Assembly (NCBI GenBank): GCA_030673895.1
Contig: JAUTCR010000069.1
Location: 1-54,820, forward strand
Reading direction: 5' to 3'
Source: Verrucomicrobiota bacterium JB023
GTDB taxonomy: Bacteria; Verrucomicrobiota; Verrucomicrobiia; Verrucomicrobiales; Akkermansiaceae
DNA length: 54,820 bases
The position numbers and the translations under genes are program-made. The notes beneath the pieces were generated by a model that saw nothing but the letters and a program-made list of their open reading frames with translations, was not told where the DNA came from and made no database searches. Position 1 is the first letter of the stretch. Each line of letters begins with the position of its first letter. Below are positions 8,122-16,890 of this stretch, one piece after another.

Positions 8122-8158
8122 ACCGTCCCGGTACATCCGGGGCGGTTTTCTTTTTTTC
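8122..8158 (+). terminator. Rho-independent terminator after hsp20
   Basis: A 10-bp stem (ACCGTCCCGG against CCGGGGCGGT, with one G-U pair) and a TACAT loop, followed by TTTCTTTTTTT. Confidence 0.85.
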
Positions 8159-8173
8159 TCAGGATGGTCCGGC

Positions 8174-10600
8174 CTACCGATGGCCCTTCTTGGCTTCGGT
8201 CCAGGCCAATCCCTCAAGGTATTCAGAGTCCTCAGGATCGGCCTCCAGCAGGAACCGCCAGGACTCGATTGCCCGATCCAGCGCGGCAATTCGTCTCTCC
8301 TCTTTCTCCACGCTATCGGCAAGGTCGACGCAGAGATATCCCAAGACGTGATGCACCTGGAGGATCGTAGGCCGCACCGACTTCTCATCATCAAGGAGGC
8401 TCACTAAGAGTTCGTAACCCTCTTCAATCAACTCCTGCTCACCAGTCAGGTCACCCAACTGAGCTTGCACAATCCCCATCTGCCACCGGAACATGCCTTC
8501 CCGGTAGGTGCGCAGACGCTCCAGCTCGTCTTCCACGGGCTCGGCCAAGAGGGCCAGTGAATCACGGAGATGGGCCTGCGCCACTTTCGTGTGGGAACGT
8601 TCTCGCTCGCAGCCAGCGAGGACGGCGTAATTCACCGCCAGGGAGATTCGTGCTTCCCCCCGCCGGGTCACCTTGAGAAGAGATATCGCCTCATCCGCCA
8701 AGTTATAAGCGGCTACCAGATGCCCGGCGCCATAGTCTGCCTCAGCCAGACCTGCAGCCGCGATCACGAAGGCTTCCTTAAGCTCGCGCTTCATCTCATC
8801 GGTCAAGCCTTCGGCTCCGAGCAGGTTGCGCAGCTCCTCCACCACTTGTTCCCGGAATAGGCGGGCCAAGCGATCATCCCCGGCCCCGTCTGCCATTGTC
8901 GCCGCTTCGCTCCGCACCCGCGTCCGCCACAGAATGCCAGCCCCGGGCTCGATCGCGCGCAGATGCTCAAACTTCGGCAGCATCCCTGCAAATATTCGGA
9001 GCGCGCTCTCCGGCCCTTCGGAAAGCTCAACACTGCGCGCCTCGGCTAGATCCAGGACCACCCCAAGCCAAGGTTCGGCCGCACCGCCCTCGCGCATCGC
9101 CAGGGCACGGGCAAGCGCAAGTTCCTTTTCATTGAGCGGGCTCGTGCGAGATTCCCGCAAGAGGAGCTCAGCCAAGCCGCAAGCTCCCAACCGGGCAACC
9201 TCACCCTGCAAGCGCGCCCTCGCCTCCCGGGTCTCCCCCCGGGCGACAGCCAGTAAAGCGGCCTCCGTTTCCCATTGCTTCCGCAGTTCAGCGTTTCCCG
9301 CTAACCGGTCACTTTCGAGCAGGCGCTCATAATCTTCCGCCAGCACCTCGAGCCGTTCCGCCCGCCCGAGGAGAACCGGTAATTCTCCCCCTCCCTCCCG
9401 CAAGGCCCAGTTGATCAACGTTTCCCGCCCCTGAGAAAGCAACTTCACCTTGTCACGGGTCTTGGTGAGCATCTCATCACTCTCCTGCTTGGCCGTCTCG
9501 GCTTGCGATTGCAGCTCCTCGGCCCGGTCCTTGGCTTCCTCCGCGGCCCTCTTCTCCAGCTGATAGTTTGACGTCCTTTGTGCCAAAATCACTTCACGCC
9601 AAGCCCAGCTTCCTCCCAGACCCGCCGCCACCGCCACTGCGGCAGCCAAACCTACCCCGAGAGACTTCTTCACAGCCCTCGTCCGGCGCAGCTTCTTGCC
9701 GACCACCTCCATTTCAGAAGAATGCCGGGCGAGGATCGACTCCTTCTCCCAATAGTCGCAGAGCTCCACCATATCGCGGAACCGGTCAGCAGGATTAAGC
9801 TGCAAACAACGCTCAATGACTGCCATCAGGATTGGGTCATGCTGCCGCTGCCATGGCCGAATCTCCTCTTGCACCAGCTGCTCCGCTACCCCGGCGAAGT
9901 CAGCTTCGATTCCTTCGACATGGCTCAGCCCGGGAGGCGGAGCAACATCCTCGAAGCTCTGCGAGCACCGGGGGAAAGCGCCTTCCAAAAGCCGGTAGGC
10001 CATCACTCCGAAGGCGAAGACATCCCATTGATATCCCTCTTCGCTCAACACCCCCGCCGGATTGCGCAGCTGCTCCGGCGACATGTAAAGAATCGCATCG
10101 GTGAAGCCCAGAACATCGAGCCCAGGCATCCAACCCATGGCGTAGTCGGCTACCAACAGCCTCCCTCCATCACCGAGGAAGAGATTACCCGGCTTCAAGT
10201 TGCCATGCACCACCCGATGCCGGTGAAAGACCGCCAAGGCTTGGGAAAGCTTTTGGATCAGCTCCCCGGCCTTCTCCGTGCCAAGGTAGATGCCAAGTGA
10301 CGTTTGAACCGTTGCCGGAAGGTAGAGGTCCCCCTCTTTCCGTCCGATCAATGGCGTCACCAGCATCGCGGGGCGCAGGTCGAGAGCCTGCAGCCAGATG
10401 GGCATCGGGCCATGGCCCTCCGACTTGACCGTGGCCAAGCGCCGCACCGACTCGCGGATGTGCTCAAGATTGACCGATAGAGTGCTCAGCGCGCGAATGG
10501 CGACCTGGTTCCCCACCGGATCCTCTGCAGCCCACACCGGGCCACACACGCCTTCGCCAATGAGCTGGTCAATCTGATAACCGGGCAGAGTTGGTTTCAT
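8174..10600 (-). CDS. Receptor Ser/Thr kinase-like protein, probable pseudokinase with C-terminal repeat domain
   Basis: 808 aa from the ATG at 10600, which has GGAGGG upstream; longer frames run into the divergent gene. Residues about 8-270 have the Hanks kinase fold: glycine loop GEGVCGPVW, HGNLKPGN at 132-139, DYA at 152-154 in place of DFG. Two key residues are replaced: the beta-3 lysine is Arg36 (VAIRAL) and the catalytic HRD aspartate is Asn134 (HGN). Catalysis is therefore doubtful, though ATP or ligand binding may remain. A membrane helix (about 312-333) is followed by a coiled coil and a long helical region that could hold TPR-like repeats, placed outside the cytoplasm. It is divergent from a secreted DUF1501 protein, with a promoter at 10644-10671. 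Confidence 0.85.
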   Translation of the reverse strand: MKPTLPGYQIDQLIGEGVCGPVWAAEDPVGNQVAIRALSTLSVNLEHIRESVRRLATVKSEGHGPMPIWLQALDLRPAMLVTPLIGRKEGDLYLPATVQTSLGIYLGTEKAGELIQKLSQALAVFHRHRVVHGNLKPGNLFLGDGGRLLVADYAMGWMPGLDVLGFTDAILYMSPEQLRNPAGVLSEEGYQWDVFAFGVMAYRLLEGAFPRCSQSFEDVAPPPGLSHVEGIEADFAGVAEQLVQEEIRPWQRQHDPILMAVIERCLQLNPADRFRDMVELCDYWEKESILARHSSEMEVVGKKLRRTRAVKKSLGVGLAAAVAVAAGLGGSWAWREVILAQRTSNYQLEKRAAEEAKDRAEELQSQAETAKQESDEMLTKTRDKVKLLSQGRETLINWALREGGGELPVLLGRAERLEVLAEDYERLLESDRLAGNAELRKQWETEAALLAVARGETREARARLQGEVARLGACGLAELLLRESRTSPLNEKELALARALAMREGGAAEPWLGVVLDLAEARSVELSEGPESALRIFAGMLPKFEHLRAIEPGAGILWRTRVRSEAATMADGAGDDRLARLFREQVVEELRNLLGAEGLTDEMKRELKEAFVIAAAGLAEADYGAGHLVAAYNLADEAISLLKVTRRGEARISLAVNYAVLAGCERERSHTKVAQAHLRDSLALLAEPVEDELERLRTYREGMFRWQMGIVQAQLGDLTGEQELIEEGYELLVSLLDDEKSVRPTILQVHHVLGYLCVDLADSVEKEERRIAALDRAIESWRFLLEADPEDSEYLEGLAWTEAKKGHR

Positions 10601-10643
10601 CGCAGGATTTCCCTCCAATCTCACCTTTGAAAGAGGGAAGCCA

Positions 10644-10671
10644 GACTTATCGTTTAAGATTACGCAGTCAA
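10644..10671 (-). promoter_or_regulatory. Candidate sigma-70 promoter for the kinase-like gene
   Basis: On the minus strand, TTGACT (10671-10666) and TAAGTC (10649-10644) are separated by 16 nt. The start codon is about 45 nt downstream. Confidence 0.5.
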
Positions 10672-10705
10672 CCGAACGACTGATCAACCCGATCTCTGTC
10701 TTGTC

Positions 10706-12040
10706 ATGAAACGCTCTCCCTGCCCCGGCAACCCGCTCGCCCGCCCTACGAATCGAAGAGAGTTTCTTTACGTCGGATTGGTCGGCACCCTCGGGCTTAA
10801 TCTCCCCACCTTCCTCCGCCAGGAAGCCGCTGCCGCACAGAAGACCTACGCCCTGCATCAGCCAGTGGCGCACTCCATCATCAATATCTTCCTCCCCGGT
10901 GGCATGGCCCACCAGGAATCCTTCGACCCCAAGCCCTACGCTCCATCAGAGTATCGCGGTCCCTTCGACAGTATCAAGACGGCCCTGCCAGGGGTCCGCT
11001 TCGGTGAGAAGATTCCGCATCTTGCCAAGCTTGCCGATCAGTTCACTGTCATTCGCTCAATGGCTCATGGCGAAGCCGCTCACGAGCGGGGGACACACAA
11101 TATGTTCACCGGCTACCGACCCTCTCCCGCCCTGCAGTATCCCTCGCTTGGCTCGGTCGTCTCCCACGAGCTCGGCCCGCGTGACAATCTCCCGCCCTAC
11201 GTCTGCATCCCTCAGGTGCCCAATGAGTTCGCCAATTCCGGTTACCTCTCGTCTGCCCACGGTCCCTTTGCTATCGGCTCCGATCCCTTCCGCGGCAACT
11301 ACCAAGTCCGCGACCTCAATCTCCCCGAGGGGGTCTCGCCAGCGCGCTTTGAGCGACGGAAATCCCTTCTCGAAACCGTGGATGCTCACTTCCGGGACTT
11401 GGAAAACAGCGATCAGATTGCCTCTGTCGACGCCTTTTACCAACACGCCTATAAGCTCATCTCCTCGCAAGAGGCGCGTGAAGCCTTCGACATCAAACAA
11501 GAATCCGGAAAGACTCGGGACTTCTATGGACGCAACCAGCCCGGCCAACGGATGCTCTTGGCCCGTCGCTTGGTCGAAGCAGGCGTTCGCTTCGTCTCCC
11601 TTACCGCTGGAGGCTGGGACCATCACCAAAAGCTGAAAGACAACTATCAACGAAACATGCCCGATGTGGACAAGGGCGTGGCCGCTCTTTTGACCGATCT
11701 CGGCAACCGCGGACTTCTCGACTCCACTCTAGTCATGCTGACCACCGAGTTTGGCCGGACTCCTAAGATTAATAAAGATGGGGGCCGCGATCACTGGCCT
11801 CGCGTCTTCTCGGTGATGCTTGCCGGAGGCGGAATCAAAAAAGGGCTCATCCATGGCTCATCCGATGCCTTGGGCGGCGAACCCGAGGAGAATCGCGTGG
11901 GGGTGGAAGACCTAATGACTACCGTTTACCACCAACTCGGCATCACCGCGGACAAGGAACTCATGGCTCCGGGCGAGCGGCCTGTTGAAATCGTCGACGG
12001 CGGTCAAGTCCTTGACGACATTCTGGAAAATAAAGCCTAG
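10706..12040 (+). CDS. DUF1501 secreted protein (sulfatase/phosphatase-like fold), probable Tat substrate
   Basis: 444 aa. The N-terminus has twin arginines followed by a hydrophobic run (NRREFLYVGLVGTLGLN), which fits a Tat signal. The mature part has DUF1501 features: NIFLPGGMAHQESFDPKP, RSMAHGEAAHERGTHNMFTG, GGWDHHQ, and TEFGRTPKIN near the C-terminus. DUF1501 proteins abound in planctomycetes and verrucomicrobia. They have an alkaline-phosphatase-like fold with metal-binding His/Asp and are often paired with DUF1549/DUF1553 cytochrome-like proteins; no such partner is adjacent here. The substrate is unknown. The gene diverges from the pseudokinase and converges on rnpB. Confidence 0.9.
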   Translation: MKRSPCPGNPLARPTNRREFLYVGLVGTLGLNLPTFLRQEAAAAQKTYALHQPVAHSIINIFLPGGMAHQESFDPKPYAPSEYRGPFDSIKTALPGVRFGEKIPHLAKLADQFTVIRSMAHGEAAHERGTHNMFTGYRPSPALQYPSLGSVVSHELGPRDNLPPYVCIPQVPNEFANSGYLSSAHGPFAIGSDPFRGNYQVRDLNLPEGVSPARFERRKSLLETVDAHFRDLENSDQIASVDAFYQHAYKLISSQEAREAFDIKQESGKTRDFYGRNQPGQRMLLARRLVEAGVRFVSLTAGGWDHHQKLKDNYQRNMPDVDKGVAALLTDLGNRGLLDSTLVMLTTEFGRTPKINKDGGRDHWPRVFSVMLAGGGIKKGLIHGSSDALGGEPEENRVGVEDLMTTVYHQLGITADKELMAPGERPVEIVDGGQVLDDILENKA

Positions 12041-12115
12041 AGCATTCACCGAAGCTCGAGAGGCAGACAATTGGCTGGGAAGCGGACCCAGCCAACGCCG
12101 GCACAAAAAAAGCGC

Positions 12116-12460
12116 CCGCTCCCCTATAAGCCGGATTCTGTTCCCCCGGCGCTCTGCCGGGCTCGATGACCATTTCTCTAGGCGACTATTACCCGGGGAT
12201 AAGCGGACGGGTCGTCCTACCCCTGTTCTGTCTTGCACCACGCGGGGTTTGCCCTGCCACCTCGGTTACCCTCGGCGCGGTGGGCTCTTACCCCACCTTT
12301 TCACCCTTACCCGGCGGACCGGGCGGTTTGTTTTCTGCGGCACTTTCCGTCCAAAGGCCTTCCAGCCTCCGTCCCTCGTTTTCACAAGGCGCGCTACCCT
12401 TTGGTGTCCGGACTTTCCTCAATGCGGCACAAGACCACACTGCGATCATCCGGGGAGCGG
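12116..12460 (-). ncRNA. rnpB: RNase P RNA, bacterial type A
   Basis: The minus strand carries GAGGAAAGTCCGGAC near the 5' end and ACAGAATCCGGCTTATAG near the 3' end, the conserved ends of bacterial RNase P RNA. The terminal helix P1 is visible: CCGCTCCCC at the 5' end pairs with GGGGAGCGG at the 3' end, which sets the limits to about 345 nt. The RNA is the catalytic subunit that removes tRNA 5' leaders, together with the RnpA protein. A sigma-70 promoter lies at 12467-12496, and a run of seven T follows the 3' end on the minus strand. Confidence 0.95.
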
Positions 12461-12466
12461 ATGGGG

Positions 12467-12496
12467 ATTCTAGACAGACCTACCAACGAACGTCAA
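12467..12496 (-). promoter_or_regulatory. rnpB promoter
   Basis: On the minus strand, TTGACG (12496-12491) and TAGAAT (12472-12467) are 18 nt apart. The -10 box ends about 7 nt before the first base of P1 at 12460, so the predicted transcription start matches the RNA end. Confidence 0.8.
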
Positions 12497-12530
12497 TTTC
12501 CGTCTCTTGGACAGCCTGGACGCGACGGTA

Positions 12531-13119
12531 TATGAGGAGATTCACCCACGCTCCGAGCTATCCTTCCCCAAGCCAAGAGTCGAAGACTCCACGAACTGCG
12601 TCAGCCTGCTGACGCTCTCCTCAGTTCCAGCCTGCTGGAACGCGTCACGAGCGCCTAAACGCCCGTAGCACCCAACACGACCGGAAACGCCAGCAGGCTG
12701 GCTTCACCAAAGCGGCAGCAGGCTGCCGCAGTCCAAGGACCGTCTAGGCAGGACAGCTTGTGAGGAGATTCACCCACACTCCGAGCTGTCCTTCTCCAAG
12801 CCAAGAGTCGAAGACTCCACGGACTGCGTCAGCCTGCTGACGCTCCCCTCAGTTCCAGCCTGCTGGAACGCGCCACGAGCACCTCAACGCCCGAAGCACT
12901 CAACACGACCAGAAACGCCAGCAGACTGGCTTCACAATAGCGGCAGCAGGCTGCCGCAGTCCAAGGACCGTCCAGGCGGGACAGCTTGTTAGGAGATTGA
13001 CCCACGCTTCGAGCTATCCTTCCCCAAGCCAAGAGTCGAAGACTCCACGGACTGCGTCAGCCTGCTGACGCTCTCCTCAGTTCCAGCCTGCTGGAACGCG
13101 CCACGGGCATCTCAACGCC
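12531..13119. repeat. Tandem 228-bp REP/BIME units, copies 1-3
   Basis: The anchor GAGTCGAAGACTCCACG recurs at 12577, 12805 and 13033, an exact 228-bp period. Each full unit holds four hairpins with a 4-nt loop: forward core CAGCCTGCTG twice (12598-12615 and 12624-12641 in copy 1), then reverse core CAGCAGGCTG twice (12689-12702 and 12712-12729). Copy 2 has one substitution in its third hairpin. Copy 3 stops after its two forward hairpins, at about 13119, where the RAYT gene segment begins. The array starts soon after the rnpB promoter. Confidence 0.9.
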
Positions 13120-13153
13120 TATCTCTCACCCAAAACGCCAGCAACCCAATCCA

Positions 13154-13753
13154 CTACGAGGCCACTTCCTCGTCTCCATCTGCACGCGCAATCTCGTCGA
13201 ACCGAAAACTTGCGACTGTCTTGACCCAAGCGGGCGAGACAGACTTCACGAACTCGCCAGCACTGCACCATCGGTATTCGGATGCTTTTTTGACAATCCC
13301 GTGATGGACAGCATTTTGGTGCACATAGTTCAGTCGAGCTAGGTAGGACTCTTGCCGGGTGAGCAACCGGTCACGATAATTTTGCCAGATTTTCTCTCCT
13401 TTTTTTAGTTTCCCCCTCCCGATTAGCTCTTTCGAGGTTAGGCTATGGAGTTTTCTAAGCATGGGGACAAGAGTGGACGCGTCATCTTCACCCATTGGGC
13501 TATGCCCCACGAAATGATAATGATTACTGAGGACAGCCCAAGCTTCCAGTTTCCATCCCGACTCAGAAAAACGGTCCTTTAGGTTTTCGACAAACCAGTC
13601 CCTGATCCCTTCTTCCTCCAGCCAATGTTTTCCCTCTCGAAACCTTGCTGTCACCATATAGACTCCCATCTGAGCAAGCCGGTGCGGGGGAGCATGGGGC
13701 CAGTCACGGCTTCCTTTCGCTGACTGTTCGGGGGTAGGCAGTTCAAACGACAT
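13154..13753 (-). CDS. REP-associated tyrosine transposase (RAYT, Y1/HUH family)
   Basis: 199 aa, about the usual size for the short RAYT class. The HUH metal motif is HYH at residues 78-80 (LSNHYHFVGHSP). The likely catalytic tyrosine is Tyr143 in LNYVHQNAVHHG, and the typical WQNYRDRLL segment precedes it. RAYTs are single-strand nucleases related to IS200/IS605 transposases that bind and cut REP hairpins and are thought to spread them. This gene stands inside an array of 228-bp REP units: half a unit lies downstream and a full unit upstream (13794-13983). All catalytic residues are present, so the protein may be active. Confidence 0.9.
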   Translation of the reverse strand: MSFELPTPEQSAKGSRDWPHAPPHRLAQMGVYMVTARFREGKHWLEEEGIRDWFVENLKDRFSESGWKLEAWAVLSNHYHFVGHSPMGEDDASTLVPMLRKLHSLTSKELIGRGKLKKGEKIWQNYRDRLLTRQESYLARLNYVHQNAVHHGIVKKASEYRWCSAGEFVKSVSPAWVKTVASFRFDEIARADGDEEVAS

Positions 13754-13793
13754 CGTCGATTTCTACTCCTTCCGTCAACCCCCTCCCCGCCCA

Positions 13794-13983
13794 GAGTCGA
13801 AGACTCCACGGACTGCGTCAGCCTGCTGACGCTCCCCTCAGTTCCAGCCTGCTGGAACGCGCCACGGGCACCTCAACGCCCGAAGCACTCAACACGACCG
13901 GAAACGCCAGCAGGCTGGCTTCACCAAAGCGGCAGCAGGCTGCCGCAGTCCAGGGACCGTCCAGGCGAGACAGCTTGTTGGGA
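13794..13983. repeat. 228-bp REP/BIME unit, copy 4
   Basis: On the far side of the RAYT gene. The anchor starts at 13794, and all four hairpins are present: forward 13815-13832 and 13841-13858, reverse 13906-13919 and 13929-13946. Similarity ends just after GACAGCTTGTT, at about 13983. It is nearly identical to copies 1-3. Confidence 0.9.
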
Positions 13984-14116
13984 TGATAAACTGCCCCCTT
14001 TTACCTTGTCTCTTCCTCAGATCAGTTTCTGAGGGAACGTTCTACTAAAAAACCATCAGTAGGTCTCGAGCCTTTGGAATCAGGCCAAGACGAAAGAGAC
14101 GAAAGAGAAAAACCAA

Positions 14117-14806
14117 TCACCCTCCTTTCGGCTTCTTGCCTTTCTTCGCTTCCTTGGCGCTTGGCTTTTCGGGCGAGTGAACCTTGACTGAAGAATCCTT
14201 ATTCTGCTCTCCCGATTCTGACTCCTGCTCTTCTTCCTCCACCTCCTCATCGGTGGCTTCTTCTTTCGCTTCAAGAAGCTCCAACTCGTTCGTTGCATCC
14301 TCTAGCTTGTTCGAAAGCTCTTCGTTCAGTTTTCGCAACTTGACCAACTCCGCATCTTTCGCGTCCCTCTCGGCCCGAACTTGCTTCAACTCATCCCGCT
14401 CGGTCGCCCTTCGCTCATTCTCCTCTTTGGCAGCGCTATCTAGTTCTTCTCGAATCTCTGCCAACTCTGCTTCGAGTTCTTTTCTCTTCTTCCACGCTTC
14501 TTCCAGACGTTTCTTTTGATGCTCGATGGCGGTACGCGCGGCCTCGAGTTCGATTGCCACATCTCCCGCACCCACGCCCCGACCTTCCGCTACTTCAAGG
14601 TCCGCGCGCAGTTGCTCCAAGTCGGCCTGCATCTGCCTCATCTCGGACTCTGCCAAGTTCAGCTCTGCGGCTGCACTCTGGGCGCGCTCTTTGTAGGGCC
14701 CCCATATCCAATGCCCCATCATCACTCCTAACAGAAAGGCCGCAGTCGCCAGAATGACGTCCCAGATCCCCAAGTTCAGCAAAAACCAAGTCAACGCATC
14801 CATCAT
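14117..14806 (-). CDS. Membrane-anchored coiled-coil protein, unknown function
   Basis: 229 aa. A hydrophobic N-terminal segment (about residues 5-35, FLLNLGIWDVILATAAFLLG) is followed by a long heptad-rich Glu/Lys/Ala/Leu coiled coil (about 40-180), an acidic stretch (EEVEEEEQESESGEQ) and a basic Lys-rich end. I recognise no family. It begins 4 nt after the stop of the BON/OmpA-like gene at 14811, so the two are probably co-transcribed and may act together at the cell envelope. Confidence 0.75.
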   Translation of the reverse strand: MMDALTWFLLNLGIWDVILATAAFLLGVMMGHWIWGPYKERAQSAAAELNLAESEMRQMQADLEQLRADLEVAEGRGVGAGDVAIELEAARTAIEHQKKRLEEAWKKRKELEAELAEIREELDSAAKEENERRATERDELKQVRAERDAKDAELVKLRKLNEELSNKLEDATNELELLEAKEEATDEEVEEEEQESESGEQNKDSSVKVHSPEKPSAKEAKKGKKPKGG

Positions 14807-14810
14807 CTCA

Positions 14811-15815
14811 TCACCTAATTAAAATTTCTACGAGTCCAGCCGACTCTTCATCCGAGGTCGGCTCGAAGTCGACAACTTCCAAGCGCTTGGCAGAGGCGCC
14901 TTGCTCAACCAACAGGCGCTTGACGACTTCCGCCCTTTCTCGCGCCAATCTTCTATCATTGGCTTCCGCCCGGCCACCGATTACGAAACTCACCGTCTGC
15001 GGAGCCCTGATAAGGACGCCTGCCAAGGGGGCCAGTTGAATGCCTCCGGAAGGAAGCCCGGCCTCTCCGTCTCCAAAGCGAATCTCGCTCGCCGCCAGAT
15101 TTCTCCGCAGGTCGAGGACCTGCTCTCCTTCAATCCCCGACTCCAACTTCCGCGAGGGGAAATGCCAAACCGAAGGAAACAGGGTGAAGTCATCCAGGAT
15201 GGTTTGCCCGTCACTTAGGAGACCCTCTCCGGTCTGGAGCCACTGCCGCGCCAAGGTTGGCGTCGCCTCGCCGGAGAGAAGGATCTTCTCAGCCCGCGCC
15301 TCAATGCGGCGATCTCCGACCACTTCAAAATAGCGATCCACGAACAATCCCCAGCCCACCGGGTCAGCCTCCCAGCGAATCGACCGTTGATGCTTCACCT
15401 CGCCACGCTGCGCGTCGGGGTGATTCTCGAGCAGCTCGTCGGTCCACGCTTCCGGCAGAAGCCCGCGCATGCTCAAAGTGTCACCTTGCCTTTCGAGAAC
15501 CATCCAGCCACGCATGACAAGCTGGTTATGCGCTGGCAGAATCCGGACGGGAGGGGCTTTTTCCTCAATCAAACGGAGAGCTGCTTCTGCAGCCTCCTCA
15601 TCAGCGATCTCGCCCTCGATGATCGCGTCAAAGAAGGTCATCTTCACCTGCGGTCGGTCGACGCCAGCTTCTTTGAGAGCAGCCATCACCGAGGCCTGCA
15701 GCCTGTCCTGCTCCCCGCCCTCCCGTTGGAAGTCCCGTTGCTGGAACTTCATCACAATTGGGAGCAGAAGAGCGACTGCCAACAGGAACAAGAGTCTCAC
15801 TGCCGTTAGCTTCAA
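14811..15815 (-). CDS. Membrane-anchored protein with BON-like and OmpA-like regions
   Basis: 334 aa. An N-terminal signal or anchor (VRLLFLLAVALLLPIVM) is followed by a BON-like alternation of helix and strand (about 40-90) and a central region of unknown fold. The C-terminal 100 residues resemble OmpA-type peptidoglycan-binding domains (an IGGRAEANDRRLARERAEVV stretch). The order BON then OmpA recalls mycobacterial ArfA, but the similarity seen here is only at pattern level. The start is unclear: a TTG at 15815 without a Shine-Dalgarno, or a GTG six codons later. It lies directly upstream of the coiled-coil gene at 14806. Confidence 0.65.
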   Translation of the reverse strand: MKLTAVRLLFLLAVALLLPIVMKFQQRDFQREGGEQDRLQASVMAALKEAGVDRPQVKMTFFDAIIEGEIADEEAAEAALRLIEEKAPPVRILPAHNQLVMRGWMVLERQGDTLSMRGLLPEAWTDELLENHPDAQRGEVKHQRSIRWEADPVGWGLFVDRYFEVVGDRRIEARAEKILLSGEATPTLARQWLQTGEGLLSDGQTILDDFTLFPSVWHFPSRKLESGIEGEQVLDLRRNLAASEIRFGDGEAGLPSGGIQLAPLAGVLIRAPQTVSFVIGGRAEANDRRLARERAEVVKRLLVEQGASAKRLEVVDFEPTSDEESAGLVEILIR

Positions 15816-15862
15816 ACATTCTGCGACCGATCACAAATAGAGAATCGAATAAGCTCGCGAGG

Positions 15863-16708
15863 CTAGTTGTCTCGGCGCCCCCGGCAAGTGGTCCACTTCC
15901 CTTTTTGCCGGGGCTCCTCGAAGGATATCCCTTCCTTGTTCCCGGCGGCGCACACCGCCTCCCACTGTTCGTTCAGGATACCCGAGACGATGAGAGTCCC
16001 GCCGGGCTTAATCCAAGGAACCATGCGCGGCATGGCGGCAATGAGCACATCCGAGAACAGATTGGCCGCCACTACTTCGAATTGCCCCTCCGGCTCCCAC
16101 TCGAAGACATCGGCGAATGAGAGTTCAAGGTCCTCCGCATCATTGCGGAGGGCATTCTTAATGGCCACATCAACGGCAGCCTGATCGTAGTCGATTCCAA
16201 CATTTCTTTTCGCGCCGAGGTGCTTGGCCGCGATAGCCAGCAGTCCGCTTCCGGTGCCTAGGTCGAGGAAATCCCAGCTCTTCCCCGCCAGCTTGTCGGC
16301 TTCCTCTAGAAGCAATCGCAGGCAGGTCGCGGTGGTGGGATGGTCACCCGTGCCGAAGGCCATCTCCGGAGGGACCGAGATGACCAGCCGTTCCGGATAC
16401 TGGGCTCGAAGTGCGTCAAGGCCCTCGCCGTCATTCTCCATCGTGACCACAATGCGGTCTTTAATCTTCAAAGGTGGCTTCACGACAGCACTGGCTGCCA
16501 CCCAGTCCTTGTTCGGCAGATGCCTCACCGAGCCTCCCCAATAGGCCTTCAGCTCCATCGCATCCGGCTCTGTCTGGCAATAGACTTCGACTCTCACCCT
16601 ACCGCCTCCCTTGAGAAGGGTGATCACGGCGTTCTCATTGCCATAGAATCGTTCCTCCCAAGCATCCATCCACTTCACTGACGATAATTTTGACCACACC
16701 CACATCAT
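15863..16708 (-). CDS. prmA: Ribosomal protein L11 methyltransferase
   Basis: 281 aa, a typical length. The C-terminal half is a class I SAM-dependent methyltransferase: FGTGDHPTTATCLRLL, the SAM-binding motif LDLGTGSGLLAIAA, GIDYDQAAVDVA, and ANLFSDVLI as motif IV. The N-terminal domain is the substrate-recognition part. PrmA methylates L11 at several amino groups, usually not essential. Two ATGs stand in tandem at the start; 16708 is used. The flanking genes are unrelated in function. Confidence 0.92.
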   Translation of the reverse strand: MMWVWSKLSSVKWMDAWEERFYGNENAVITLLKGGGRVRVEVYCQTEPDAMELKAYWGGSVRHLPNKDWVAASAVVKPPLKIKDRIVVTMENDGEGLDALRAQYPERLVISVPPEMAFGTGDHPTTATCLRLLLEEADKLAGKSWDFLDLGTGSGLLAIAAKHLGAKRNVGIDYDQAAVDVAIKNALRNDAEDLELSFADVFEWEPEGQFEVVAANLFSDVLIAAMPRMVPWIKPGGTLIVSGILNEQWEAVCAAGNKEGISFEEPRQKGKWTTCRGRRDN

Positions 16709-16890
16709 GCGACCCGACTTTCACCAGTTTTCGGGAGACGAAAAGCGCAATTCGTCTTTGGCTCCGAGGCTGACAAGCTCATTTGCCGGTGGGAACGGGC
16801 AAAACGATTGCGAACGCTGGACGAGGCTCTTGCCAATTTTCAAATCATCGCTAGGCGATTCACCGGAAAACCTTTAGATCTCGTCCACCG

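Noticed and set aside
10601-10912. N-terminal extension of the kinase-like gene
   Set aside because: It overlaps the DUF1501 gene start. The internal ATG at 10600 has a Shine-Dalgarno and matches where kinase domains begin.
12531-13983. CRISPR array reading of the repeats
   Set aside because: The period is 228 bp, the units are nearly identical across their whole length and there are no unique spacers.
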